Assembly (NCBI GenBank): GCA_036260255.1
Contig: DATAAF010000088.1
Span: 1 to 64,000 of the forward strand
Length of the DNA: 64,000 nt
Origin: DASZJY01 sp036260255
GTDB taxonomy: Bacteria > Actinomycetota > Acidimicrobiia > Acidimicrobiales > AC-14
Reading direction: 5' to 3'
A program made the translations under genes and the position numbers. Numbering within the stretch: the first letter of the stretch is position 1; the number at the start of each line of letters is the position of its first letter. This document shows, piece by piece, positions 1-7,631 of the stretch. A model generated the notes under the pieces. The model did no database searches and had not been told where the DNA came from. It saw nothing but the letters and a program-made list of their open reading frames with translations.

Positions 1-144
1 CGAAGCTGCTTTCGGCGGGCCGGTCGCCTCGTCGTGACCCACCTGTGGCCGACGGTCGACCGCGACCGCAGCCGCCGGGACGCCGAGACCGCCCTCGGCG
101 GACCGGTGGAAATGGCCGTGGAGAACGAGAGGTACGAGGTCTGA
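1..144 (+). CDS. 3' end of a metallo-beta-lactamase-fold hydrolase (Rv1339-like), cut by window edge
   Basis: The first frame is open from base 1 to a TGA at 142-144 and gives about 47 C-terminal residues. They include a THLWP stretch and an end of the form GGPVEMAVENERYEV, as in MBL-fold hydrolases encoded just before rph in actinobacteria. The mycobacterial relative Rv1339 is an atypical cyclic-nucleotide phosphodiesterase. The position directly upstream of rph and rdgB supports the assignment. The metal-binding motifs lie outside the window, so the enzymatic activity is inferred only from family and gene order. Confidence 0.6.
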   Translation, partial: RSCFRRAGRLVVTHLWPTVDRDRSRRDAETALGGPVEMAVENERYEV

Positions 145-884
145 GAGCCGACGGCCGCCAGCCCGACGACCTCCGCCCGGTGTCGTTCACACGCGACTTC
201 ACCGAGTTCGCCGCCGGCTCGGTCATGGTGGCCATGGGCCGAACCCGGGTGCTGTGCACCGCGTCGGTCGACGAGCGGGTCCCGCCGTGGATGCGGGGGA
301 AGGGCACCGGCTGGGTGACCGCGGAGTACTCGATGCTGCCGGGGGCGACCACCGAGCGCACGGACCGCGAGGTCAATCGGGGCCGACCGTCGGGCCGCAC
401 CCACGAGATCCAGCGGCTGATCGGGCGCTCGCTGCGGGCGGTGACCGACCTGGCGGTGCTGGGCGAGCGCCAGGTCGTCGTCGACTGCGACGTGCTGCAA
501 GCCGACGGGGGCACCCGCACCGCCTCCATCTGCGGCGGTTACGTGGCCGCCCACGACGCCTTCACCCGCCTGGTGCAGTCGGGCTCCTTGGCCGCCCACC
601 CGATGCCCATGGCCTGCGCGGCGGTGTCGGTGGGGGTGGTCGACGCGGTGGCGCTGCTCGACCTCGACTACTCCGAGGACGTGCGCGCCGAGGTCGACAT
701 GAACGTGGTCATGACCTCGACGGGCCGTTACGTCGAGGTGCAGGGGACGGCGGAGGGGCTGCCGTTCAGCCGGGCCGAGCTCGACGACCTGCTGGGGCTG
801 GCCGAGCACGGCATCGCGTCCCTTCTCGACGCCCAGGTCGAGGTGCTGGCCGTGCCGCCGGTGCCCCGGCGGTCGCGGCCCTGA
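141..884 (+). CDS. rph: Ribonuclease PH
   Basis: This is a phosphorolytic 3'-5' exoribonuclease that trims tRNA 3' ends, using phosphate and releasing nucleoside diphosphates. The N-terminal family signature (RADGRxxDDLRPV), the LCTASV/VPPW block, and the later EGRTHEIQRLIGRSLR-like and DCDVLQADGGTRTA motifs are all present. The length (about 247 residues) is normal. The frame stays open to an ATG at 45, but that lies inside the preceding gene. The conserved RADGR follows a CTG at 141 that overlaps the upstream TGA (CTGA), with a GAGAGG ribosome site at 127-132, so I infer a CTG start. The first standard start downstream, GTG at 180, would remove conserved residues. It is coupled to rdgB, which starts 2 nt after its stop. 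Confidence 0.93.
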   Translation: MRADGRQPDDLRPVSFTRDFTEFAAGSVMVAMGRTRVLCTASVDERVPPWMRGKGTGWVTAEYSMLPGATTERTDREVNRGRPSGRTHEIQRLIGRSLRAVTDLAVLGERQVVVDCDVLQADGGTRTASICGGYVAAHDAFTRLVQSGSLAAHPMPMACAAVSVGVVDAVALLDLDYSEDVRAEVDMNVVMTSTGRYVEVQGTAEGLPFSRAELDDLLGLAEHGIASLLDAQVEVLAVPPVPRRSRP

Positions 885-886
885 GC

Positions 887-1465
887 GTGCGCCTGGTCCT
901 GGCCACCGCCAACCTCGACAAGGCGGTCGAGATCGCCGCATTGCTGGACGGGTCCGGCTTCGAGGTGGCGCCCCGCCCGGCCGACGTGCCCGACGTCCCC
1001 GAGACGGCCGACACCTTGGAGGCCAACGCCCGCCTCAAGGCGCAGGCGATCCTGGCGGCCACCGGGGAGGCGGCGGTGGCGGACGACACCGGCCTCGAGG
1101 TCGACGCGCTCGGCGGGAGGCCGGGGGTGTGGGCGGCGCGCTACGCGGGCGAGGGGGCGACGTACGCCGACAACGTGGCCAAGCTGCTGGCCGAGTTGGA
1201 GGGGGTCGAGGACCGGCGGGCCCGGTTCCGCACCGTCGCGTTGGCGTGCTTCCCCGACGGCCGAGAGGTGGTGGCCGAGGGTCAGGTGGACGGGCACATC
1301 GCAACCGAGCCCCGGGGGGCCGGGGGCTTCGGGTACGACCCCGTCTTCGTGCCCCACGGCGGCGACGGCCGCACGTTCGCGGAGATGACGGTCGCCGATA
1401 AGGCCGCCGTCTCCCACCGGGGCCGGGCCTTCCGTGCCCTGGCGGCGGCGCTGGCCGCCAACTGA
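887..1465 (+). CDS. rdgB: Non-canonical purine NTP pyrophosphatase (RdgB/HAM1 family)
   Basis: This enzyme hydrolyses ITP, dITP and XTP to monophosphates, keeping deaminated purines out of nucleic acids. The protein opens with a MRLVLATANLDKAVEI block matching the family (LVLATxNxxK). It then carries the DDTGLEVDAL active-site segment, ARYAGEGATYADN, GGFGYDPVF and a C-terminal SHRGRAFRAL. Length is 192 residues, normal for the family. The start is GTG at 887, 2 nt after the rph stop, which implies translational coupling. The rph-rdgB pairing matches mycobacterial order. Confidence 0.95.
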   Translation: MRLVLATANLDKAVEIAALLDGSGFEVAPRPADVPDVPETADTLEANARLKAQAILAATGEAAVADDTGLEVDALGGRPGVWAARYAGEGATYADNVAKLLAELEGVEDRRARFRTVALACFPDGREVVAEGQVDGHIATEPRGAGGFGYDPVFVPHGGDGRTFAEMTVADKAAVSHRGRAFRALAAALAAN

Positions 1466-1476
1466 CGGAACTGCTC

Positions 1477-2337
1477 CTAGCCCACCCAGCCCTCGGGCAG
1501 GAGGGTGTCGCCGTAGAACACCTGCCAGCCGTGGTAGGCGAGATACGTCCGCTCGTTGGCCGCGATCACGCCGGCGTAGGCGGTGACGGCCCGGACGTAG
1601 CGCTGGCTGGGGTTGTAGGCGTAGAGGGCGGCCGCCATGTTGCCCGGCGCCCCCCGCGCCCGGAGGAGGCGGGCGGCGGCGAGGATCGAGTCGTGGGTGG
1701 AGTTGATGTCGCCGCCCCTGCCGTAGATGGCCCAGGTGGACGGGAGGAACTGCATCGGCCCCTTGGCTCCGGCCGAGCTGTCGCCCCGGATGCGGCCCAT
1801 GCGGGTCTCGACCAGGTGGATGGCGGCCAGGTACTCCCAGGGCACCCCGACCGCCTGCTGGGCCGCCTTGTACTCGGCCAGCAACTCGCTCGCCGGCGGA
1901 GGCGGGACGATGCGCCACTTGGGCAGCTGTGGTTGCGGCCGCGACAGCCTGGCCAGCTCGACGCCGGCGAGGGCGTTGGCCTCCACCGCTGGCCGGAGGG
2001 CGGCGGGGACCAGACTCGCCACCTTCGGCTGCCAGTCGGGGTTGCGGACGATGAGGCGGTAGAGGCCCTGCTGCTCCCGTCCCAAGGCGGGCAGGTCGGC
2101 CTCGGGCGTCGCCGGGTCGCGGATCGCGGCCTCGACCGCGCTCAGCCCGGCGGCGACGCCCTCGGGCGTCTCGACCACCGGCGGGGTCGCCGTCGTGGTC
2201 GGGCTGGCGACGGTCGACGTGGGCGAGCTCCGGGGCACCGGTGCCGAGGCCAGCGCACCGCCCGACGACGCCTGCTCGGCGCACCCGCCCACGGCCAGCG
2301 CCACGACCAGACCCGGAGCGAGGAGAGCCGTTCGCAC
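1477..2337 (-). CDS. Lytic transglycosylase-like lipoprotein
   Basis: A predicted secreted, lipid-anchored murein hydrolase. With a GTG start at 2337 the protein begins with a compact lipoprotein signal peptide ending LAVGGC, so the cysteine near residue 19 would be acylated. A Ser/Thr/Pro-rich linker follows. The C-terminal half holds the transglycosylase fold: an AIHLVETRMGRI segment with the catalytic Glu, then GAKGPMQFLPSTWAIYG, then a region with AALYAYNPS and YVRAV. The frame extends to an ATG at 2379, but GTG at 2337 sits 7 nt after a TACGTT box at 2345-2350 on the minus strand, typical of a leaderless message. It converges with rdgB 11 nt away. Confidence 0.85.
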   Translation of the reverse strand: MRTALLAPGLVVALAVGGCAEQASSGGALASAPVPRSSPTSTVASPTTTATPPVVETPEGVAAGLSAVEAAIRDPATPEADLPALGREQQGLYRLIVRNPDWQPKVASLVPAALRPAVEANALAGVELARLSRPQPQLPKWRIVPPPPASELLAEYKAAQQAVGVPWEYLAAIHLVETRMGRIRGDSSAGAKGPMQFLPSTWAIYGRGGDINSTHDSILAAARLLRARGAPGNMAAALYAYNPSQRYVRAVTAYAGVIAANERTYLAYHGWQVFYGDTLLPEGWVG

Positions 2338-2344
2338 CCGTTCC

Positions 2345-2368
2345 AACGTATCGACCAACGTATCGACC
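2345..2368 (-). promoter_or_regulatory. Tandem 12-bp repeat containing the -10 box of the transglycosylase gene
   Basis: On the minus strand the 12-mer GGTCGATACGTT occurs twice in tandem. The copy nearer the gene places TACGTT (TANNNT) 7 nt before the GTG at 2337. If the longer ATG start were used instead, the repeat would encode VDTLVDTL. Confidence 0.5.
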
Positions 2369-2506
2369 GCCGCCGGCAACGGCGCTCACTCGGTCGGCCC
2401 CTCGGGGCCGGCCACTACTACTGCCGCGGTGCACATATTGCGCACGTCCCACAGGGCGTAGTAGACGCGTGGGGTCTATTTCGGCTGGGGACCTGGGGGA
2501 CCGCCC

Positions 2507-3598
2507 GTGAGACACACGAGGATCGTCGCTGCCGTCATCGCTCTCGCCCTGTCGGGGCTCCTGGGCCACGTCTCGCCGGCCCATGCCGGGCACGTCAGGT
2601 GCGGGCAGGTCATCACCCAGAGCACCAGGCTGGACAGTGATGTCGGCCCCTGCTCCAACAACGGGATCGTCGTCGGCGCCGACAACATCACCCTCGACCT
2701 CAACGGCCGCCGCGTCTTCGGCACCGCCGGGCCCGGCGACCGGGCGGGCGTCTACGTGTTCCGCCGGAACGGGGTCACGGTGAGGAACGGGACCGTCAGC
2801 AACTTCGACGGTGGCGTCGTCATCGAGGGCGGGTCGAGCAACACCGTCGCCAACGTCGTCGCCCGAGACAACATCGGCCGAGGGACGGGCGCCCAGCGCA
2901 CGATCTACGGCGACGGCATCGCCATCCTGTCGTCGGTCGACAACCGCGTGCTCAACAATCGGGCGATCAACAACGGGCCGTTCGCCGGCATCGGGGTGTA
3001 CTCGGCGGTCGACCAGGACCATCCCCGCGAGACGACGGGGGTGTCCAGCGGCAATCTCCTCGAAGGAAACCAGATCTCCGACAACATCCGGGCCCGGGAC
3101 GGCAGCCTCAACAACCCGGAGGCCTCCGGGGTGCGCTTCGAGCCCGGCGGTTCGAGGAACACCGCCCGGAACAACCAGATGCTCCGCAACGGCATCGACG
3201 GGATCCAGATCTTCTCCGGAGGCGGCGAGCACGTGGTGGAGAACAACCTGATCCACGGCAACGGCTTCTTCCGGACCGCCGTCCGCCGGGGCAACGGCAT
3301 CACGCTCTTCCGAGGGAACGCCAACAACGTGATCCGCAACAACCGCATCACTCGAAACGCCGACAGCGGCATCTGGGTGCAGGGCCCCGCGGGCGCCAAC
3401 CCGGGCTCGGTCGGGAACCGGATCGTCGACAACTACGCCGTGGGCAACGTGGCCTTGCCGACGATCGTGAACGCCAACTTCGCCCCGCACTTCGACCTCA
3501 ACGACCGCAACCCCGACTGCGACGCCAACGTCTGGTTCGGCAACTCCTACCGCACGGCGAACCCGCCGTGCACCACCGCCGGCGGCCGCCGGCTCTGA
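2507..3598 (+). CDS. Secreted right-handed parallel beta-helix (NosD-like) repeat protein
   Basis: 363 residues. An N-terminal signal peptide of about 26 residues has a likely cleavage after PAHA. The mature part is a run of short parallel beta-helix coils with the typical G-V/I-x-N-x-x-N spacing (NGVTVRNGTV, NTVANVVARDN, NRVLNNRAINN, NLLEGNQISDN, NTARNNQMLRN, HVVENNLIHGN, NVIRNNRITRN, NRIVDNYAVGN). Such folds bind or modify polysaccharide or act as surface scaffolds. No catalytic residues can be assigned. A cysteine pair (DCDANVWFGN...PPC) closes the C-terminus. Start is GTG at 2507 with a TGGGGGA ribosome site at 2494-2500. Confidence 0.85.
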   Translation: MRHTRIVAAVIALALSGLLGHVSPAHAGHVRCGQVITQSTRLDSDVGPCSNNGIVVGADNITLDLNGRRVFGTAGPGDRAGVYVFRRNGVTVRNGTVSNFDGGVVIEGGSSNTVANVVARDNIGRGTGAQRTIYGDGIAILSSVDNRVLNNRAINNGPFAGIGVYSAVDQDHPRETTGVSSGNLLEGNQISDNIRARDGSLNNPEASGVRFEPGGSRNTARNNQMLRNGIDGIQIFSGGGEHVVENNLIHGNGFFRTAVRRGNGITLFRGNANNVIRNNRITRNADSGIWVQGPAGANPGSVGNRIVDNYAVGNVALPTIVNANFAPHFDLNDRNPDCDANVWFGNSYRTANPPCTTAGGRRL

Positions 3599-3603
3599 CC
3601 CCG

Positions 3604-3816
3604 TCCGGGCGCCAGTCGAGTCGAGGCTGCCGTTGGGGTTGTAGCGCGCCAGGGCGAAGTCCTCGCTGGTGCCGTTGAACGAGCTCCCGGCGGCGATGAT
3701 CTTCGCGTCGCCTTGCAGGGCGACGGCGGCGAACGTCGCCCGGCGCGGGCTCGGGTTCCCGGTGGCCACCTTCCCGCTCCCGGGAGGCCAAAGCCAGTAT
3801 CCGGCTCCCCAGCCAT
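3604..3816 (-). pseudogene. Remnant of a delta-60 repeat protein
   Basis: Read on the minus strand, this stretch encodes about one unit of the delta-60 repeat known from large secreted proteins. It reads DTGFGLPGAG in one frame, then continues one frame over with GKVATG, AVALQGDAKIIAAGSSFNG and DFALARYNPNGSLDS. The frame change lies near 3775. The unit has no continuation on either side: downstream it runs into the end of the beta-helix gene, upstream it stops before the tRNA. I read it as a leftover fragment. Confidence 0.55.
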
Positions 3817-3858
3817 GTCCCCTCCCGTCCCGCTGCCAACGACCGCCGACGGTCGCAG

Positions 3859-3932
3859 TGCCGACGGAGAGATTCGAACTCTCACTGACGACGCCCTAAA
3901 CGTCGTGCCTCTGCCAGTTGGGCTACGTCGGC
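3859..3932 (-). tRNA. tRNA with UAG anticodon (leucine codon CUA), short variable loop
   Basis: The minus strand folds into a full cloverleaf. It has a 7-bp acceptor GCCGACG/CGTCGGC, a short D arm (3 good pairs plus a C-A mismatch), a perfect 5-bp anticodon stem CGACG/CGTCG with loop TTTAGGG, a 5-nt variable region, and a 5-bp T stem GAGAG/CTCTC with loop TTCGAAT. The discriminator is A and CCA is not encoded. The anticodon reads UAG, pairing with CUA (Leu). Bacterial leucine tRNAs normally have a long variable arm, which is absent here. It lies 70 nt upstream of clpP in the opposite orientation. Confidence 0.8.
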
Positions 3933-4005
3933 TCGGGCAATGGCCGACCTCCTGTCTACACCATGCCCGCCTCCGCACGGACGTCCGGACCGCTACCCTC
4001 GACCC

Positions 4006-4614
4006 ATGACCCCCGATCAGCTGGTAGTCCCCACCTTCACCGGCCAGATGACCCAGGGCGACCGGGCGAACGACGTCTACGCCCGGCTGTTGAAGGAGCG
4101 CATCGTCTTCCTCGGCACGCAGGTCGACGACGCCGCCGCCAACCTCATCTGCGCCCAGCTGCTGCTGCTGCAGAGCGAGGACGACGAGAAGGACATCTTC
4201 CTCTACATCAACTCCCCGGGGGGCTCGGTCTCGGCCGGGATGGCCATCTACGACACCATGCAGTACGTCACCTGCGACGTGGGCACCATCTGCCTCGGCC
4301 TGGCCGCGTCCATGGGGCAGTTCCTGCTCTGCGCGGGCACGCCCGGCAAGCGCTACGCCCTCCCGCACTCGCGGGTGCTGATGCACCAGCCGTCCGCCCA
4401 GATGCAGGGCGCGGCGGTCGACATCGCCATCCACGCCGAGCAGATCGTCTACACCAAGAGGATCATGGCCGAGCGCATCGCCCAGCACACCGGCCAGAAG
4501 GTGGAGCAGATCGAGACCGACTTCGACCGCGACCGCTGGTTCACCGCCGAGGAAGCCCGCACCTACGGGATCATCGACCACGTGATCTCGCGGTCGCGCC
4601 AGGTCGCGGCCTGA
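4006..4614 (+). CDS. clpP: ATP-dependent Clp protease proteolytic subunit
   Basis: A serine peptidase forming the barrel of ClpXP/ClpCP, which degrades unfolded substrates fed by Clp ATPases. Family blocks are clear: ERIVFLG, LYINSPGGSVSAGMAIYDTM, GLAASMGQFLL with catalytic Ser102, LMHQPS with His127, and the Asp in ETDFDRDRWF (Asp172). Length 202 residues is typical. The frame is open from 3940, but ATG at 4006 fits the family N-terminus and lies 6 nt after a TACCCT box (3994-3999), consistent with a leaderless transcript. Actinobacteria often carry two clpP genes; only one is here and no tig or clpX adjoins it. Confidence 0.95.
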   Translation: MTPDQLVVPTFTGQMTQGDRANDVYARLLKERIVFLGTQVDDAAANLICAQLLLLQSEDDEKDIFLYINSPGGSVSAGMAIYDTMQYVTCDVGTICLGLAASMGQFLLCAGTPGKRYALPHSRVLMHQPSAQMQGAAVDIAIHAEQIVYTKRIMAERIAQHTGQKVEQIETDFDRDRWFTAEEARTYGIIDHVISRSRQVAA

Positions 4615-4659
4615 GCCTGCATCGAGGGGACGGCGGCGGCCGGCCCTGAGGGCGGGGCT

Positions 4660-5568
4660 TTGAGGGTCGCCGTAACCGGGGCGTCGGGCCTGATCGGGTC
4701 GCACCTCGTCCGATCGCTCCAGGCCGACGGACACGAGGTCACCCGGCTGGTGCGCCGGGAGGCGACCGGGCCGGGCGAAGTCCGTTGGGACCCCGGGAAC
4801 GGCAGCGTCGACGCCGCCGGGCTCGAGGGCCACGACGCGGTCGTCCACCTGGCCGGCGCCGGCCTCGGCGACCACCGCTGGACCAACGCCTACAAGGCCA
4901 CGGTCCTCGACAGCCGGGTGGGGGCGACGAGCCTGTTGGCCGAGACCCTCGCCTCCCTCGACCGTCCGCCGGCGGTGCTGGCGTCCGGCTCGGCCGTCGG
5001 GTACTACGGCGACAGGGGCGACGAGGAGCTCACCGAGGAGAGCGCGCCGGGCACGGGCTTCCTCGCCGAGGTGGTGCAGGCGTGGGAGGCATCGGCGGCG
5101 CCGGCCGCCCGGGCCGGCATCCGCGTGGCGTTCCTGCGCAGCGGCATCGTCCAGAGCCCGGACGGGGGCGCCCTCAAGCGCCTGCTCCTGCCGTTCAAGC
5201 TGGGCCTCGGGGGACGGATCGGCTCGGGCCGCCAGTGGCTGAGCTGGGTCGCCATCGACGACGAGATCGGCGCCATCCGCCACGTCCTCGCCGACGAATC
5301 GGTTGCCGGCCCCGTCAACCTCACCGCGCCGAACCCCGTCACCAACGGCGACTACACCCGCACCCTCGGCCGGGTGCTGCACCGCCCGACCGTCGTGCCC
5401 ACGCCCACGCCGGCGCTCCAGTTGCTCCTCGGCCGGGAGCTGGTCTCGGAGATGCTCCTCGGGGGCCAGCGGGTCGTCCCAACGGTGCTCCGGGCGTCGG
5501 GGTACACGTTCTCCCACCCCCGGCTCGAGCAGGCGCTGGCGGCCATGCTCGACCGGCGGGGCCGCTGA
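4660..5568 (+). CDS. TIGR01777-type NAD(P)-binding sugar-epimerase-like protein
   Basis: 302 residues with an N-terminal Rossmann motif TGASGLIGSHLV. Extended-SDR blocks follow: HDAVVHLAGAGLG, DSRVGATSLLAETL, a SGSAVGYYGDRGDE segment with the Tyr of the active site, and a C-terminal PTPTPALQLLLG-type domain. This is the YfcH/SulA-related epimerase family whose substrate is not established. Start is TTG at 4660 behind a G-rich site. It follows clpP by 45 nt on the same strand and may be cotranscribed. Confidence 0.85.
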   Translation: MRVAVTGASGLIGSHLVRSLQADGHEVTRLVRREATGPGEVRWDPGNGSVDAAGLEGHDAVVHLAGAGLGDHRWTNAYKATVLDSRVGATSLLAETLASLDRPPAVLASGSAVGYYGDRGDEELTEESAPGTGFLAEVVQAWEASAAPAARAGIRVAFLRSGIVQSPDGGALKRLLLPFKLGLGGRIGSGRQWLSWVAIDDEIGAIRHVLADESVAGPVNLTAPNPVTNGDYTRTLGRVLHRPTVVPTPTPALQLLLGRELVSEMLLGGQRVVPTVLRASGYTFSHPRLEQALAAMLDRRGR

Positions 5569-5615
5569 TCGAGGAATTTCTTCACTGCCCTTGCGTAGAG
5601 GCGTAGCCTTGGGGC

Positions 5616-6008
5616 ATGGCGGACGGCGTGATCTCGCAGGCAACCATCCCCCAGGGCGGCGAGCACACCGGCGACGACGGGTTGAGCGGGTTCTGTCCGC
5701 TCTACCACCGGGCGATCGAGATCGTGGGCCGGCGATGGACCGGCGCGATCGTGCGGGCCTTGCTCGCCGGGAACATCAGGTTCAGCCAGATCCGGGCCAC
5801 GGTGCCCGGGCTCTCCGACCGGCTCCTCTCCGAGCGGCTCAAGGAGCTCGAGGCCGAGGGCATCGTCGAGCGGCGCGTGCAGGCCCTGACCCCGGTGCGC
5901 ATCGAGTACCACCTCACACCCAAAGGCGAGGCGCTGGGTTCGGTCGTGCAGGCGGTCTCGGCGTGGGCCGAGGCGTGGCTCGCCGACGAGCCCGCCGTCC
6001 ACGCCTGA
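5616..6008 (+). CDS. HxlR-family winged-helix transcriptional regulator
   Basis: 130 residues. The HxlR signature is complete: CPLYHRAIEIVGRRWT with the family Cys at the start of the domain, then IRFSQIRATVPGLSDRLLSERLKELEAEGIVER and a wing segment VEYHLTPKGEAL-like. The family are small DNA-binding proteins, often sensing redox or quinone/aldehyde stress through that Cys. The ATG at 5616 lies 6 nt after a TAGCCT box at 5604-5609, again a leaderless arrangement, with its own promoter after the epimerase gene. The target is unknown; the adjacent epimerase or transpeptidase are candidates by position only. Confidence 0.9.
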   Translation: MADGVISQATIPQGGEHTGDDGLSGFCPLYHRAIEIVGRRWTGAIVRALLAGNIRFSQIRATVPGLSDRLLSERLKELEAEGIVERRVQALTPVRIEYHLTPKGEALGSVVQAVSAWAEAWLADEPAVHA

Positions 6009-6050
6009 TCGCGCCCACCGGCCGGCAGCGGCCGTCCTAGGCTCTGGCCG

Positions 6051-6842
6051 ATGGTGAGTCGAGCGGCGCCGACGGCCCGGTCGCCCCGGGTGCTCCTGGC
6101 GGCGATGGTCGCCCTCGCCTTCGTCGCCGTCGGCTGCAGCCGCGCCGACCCCGAGCGGCGGGCCGCGGTGTCCGCCGCGCCGGCGCCGCCCCCGGCAGTC
6201 GAGCCCGCCGCCCCGCCGGCCCCAGCGCCGCCTCCGTCGCCTCCGAAGAGCCTGGTGGCCACCGCCCGGGTGCCTGCCGTGCAGGTGTACGCCGATCCCT
6301 CGACGGCGACGCCCACCGCGTCCATCGCCAACCCCAACGACTACGGCGTGCCCGTGGTCTTCCTCGTGAAGGCGCCCCTGGGCGACTGGCTGCACGTCGC
6401 CCTGCCCAAGCGGCCGAACGGGGCCACCGGGTGGATCCGCGCCTCCGACGTCACCCTCACCGAGAGCGAGTGGAGGCTCAAGGTGGAGCTGGGCGCTCGC
6501 AAGCTCACCGTGTGGAAGGGCGCCGACGTCGTGCGGGAAGAGACGGTGGCCATCGGCATGGCCCGCGCCCCCACGCCCACTGGCGACTTCTACCTCACCG
6601 AGCTGTTGGACACCGGGAACCCGGCCGGGCCCTACGGGCCGTGGGCGTTCGGCCTGTCCGCCTACTCCGACGTCTACACCAGCTTCGCCGGTGGCCCGGG
6701 GCAGGTCGGCCTCCACGGCACCAACGAGCCGACCAAGCTCGGGCGCGACGTGAGCCACGGCTGCATCCGGGTGACCAACGAGGCCATCACCGCCCTCGCC
6801 ACCGAGCTGCCCGTCGGGTCGCCGATCACGATCGTCCCCTGA
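6051..6842 (+). CDS. L,D-transpeptidase (YkuD domain) lipoprotein
   Basis: A cell-wall cross-linking enzyme acting outside the membrane. The N-terminus is a lipoprotein signal with a VAVGC lipobox around residue 25, then an Ala/Pro-rich linker. An SH3-like segment (about residues 65-135) and a C-terminal YkuD domain follow. The catalytic signature is intact: HGTNE with His222, and SHGCIR with Cys238. 263 residues. ATG at 6051 lies 7 nt after a TAGGCT box. It converges with the methyltransferase gene across a hairpin. Confidence 0.92.
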   Translation: MVSRAAPTARSPRVLLAAMVALAFVAVGCSRADPERRAAVSAAPAPPPAVEPAAPPAPAPPPSPPKSLVATARVPAVQVYADPSTATPTASIANPNDYGVPVVFLVKAPLGDWLHVALPKRPNGATGWIRASDVTLTESEWRLKVELGARKLTVWKGADVVREETVAIGMARAPTPTGDFYLTELLDTGNPAGPYGPWAFGLSAYSDVYTSFAGGPGQVGLHGTNEPTKLGRDVSHGCIRVTNEAITALATELPVGSPITIVP

Positions 6843-6847
6843 CGCAA

Positions 6848-6871
6848 CGTCGGGGGGCTCCGCCCCCGACG
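6848..6871. terminator. Hairpin between convergent genes
   Basis: CGTCGGGGG pairs with CCCCCGACG over 9 bp around a GCTCCG loop, 5 nt after the transpeptidase stop and 28 nt before the methyltransferase stop. There is no T-run, but such U-less hairpins are common terminators in high-GC bacteria. Its symmetry could serve both strands. Confidence 0.6.
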
Positions 6872-6898
6872 ACCCCCTCCGGGCCGACCGGCACCCAG

Positions 6899-7552
6899 TC
6901 AGCGGCGGACGGCGACCAGGACCTCGGAGCTCAATCCCCAGGCGGTTACGACCTGGTGGTGCTGCACCGCCCACTTGTTCCGGTCGAGGGCCCCTGCGAT
7001 GGCGACGGGGCGGCAGCCGCCCAGCGCCGCCGGCCACCTTCGCCACACGCCGAACCACAACCGCTCGAGCACGCGGGCCGCCGGCGTGGCGCCGTGGGTG
7101 AGCCCCGAGACGCACAGCCGGCCGCCCGGCTCGAGGACCCGGTGGGCCTCGGCCAGCGCCGCCGCCGTGTCGGTGGTCGAGAGCAGGTCGAGCAAGTACG
7201 TGGCCAGGAAGCGGTCGGCACCGGCGTCGGCGACGGGCAGTGGCCAGGAGCCGTCGGCGAGCCGGACGACCGCCCGGTCCGCCCACGGCGCCACGCGGTC
7301 CCGGGCCAGCGCGACCATCCTCGGGCTCACGTCGAGACCGAGGTAGCGCGTGTCCGGCGCCAGATGGCCGCCGAGCAGCCGGGCGGCCAGACGGCCGGTG
7401 CCGCAGCCCAGCTCGACGAGGGACCGGGCCGCCTCGAAGGCGCCCGCCTCCAGCAGAGCGTCGATCGCGGGGTCCTCGTAGAACGACTGGCGGTCCTGAA
7501 AGCGGCCGATGCGGTCGTAGAGCCGCCGGGCCCGCTCGGGGCTGATCGCCAC
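6899..7552 (-). CDS. Class I SAM-dependent methyltransferase
   Basis: 217 residues from a GTG at 7552. It carries SAM-binding motif I (LVELGCGTGRLAARLL), the acidic loop YLGLDVSPRMVALAR, the motif II region ADRFLATYLLDLLS and a motif III-like LEPGGRLCVSGLTHG. The N-terminus (ARRLYDRIGRFQDRQSFYED) resembles UbiE/Coq5-type small-molecule methyltransferases. The substrate cannot be told. The frame extends upstream to 7843, but this would overlap the divergent msrA gene, so the start just inside the intergenic region is preferred. Confidence 0.8.
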   Translation of the reverse strand: MAISPERARRLYDRIGRFQDRQSFYEDPAIDALLEAGAFEAARSLVELGCGTGRLAARLLGGHLAPDTRYLGLDVSPRMVALARDRVAPWADRAVVRLADGSWPLPVADAGADRFLATYLLDLLSTTDTAAALAEAHRVLEPGGRLCVSGLTHGATPAARVLERLWFGVWRRWPAALGGCRPVAIAGALDRNKWAVQHHQVVTAWGLSSEVLVAVRR

Positions 7553-7631
7553 GCCAAGGACATACCACCGCGTCCGCCGCAGCGCGTCCGCCGACCGCTT
7601 GTTAGGGGCGCCGCACGCGTAGCCTGACGCG

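Noticed and set aside
728..3769. 1013-codon open frame on the minus strand
   Set aside because: It lies antisense to rph, rdgB and the beta-helix gene and is composed of Arg/Ala/Gly/Pro shadow sequence; only its first 50 codons (the delta-60 relic) have meaning.
3547..5643. 698-codon minus-strand frame over clpP and the epimerase
   Set aside because: High GC keeps antisense frames open; the plus-strand genes have complete family motifs.
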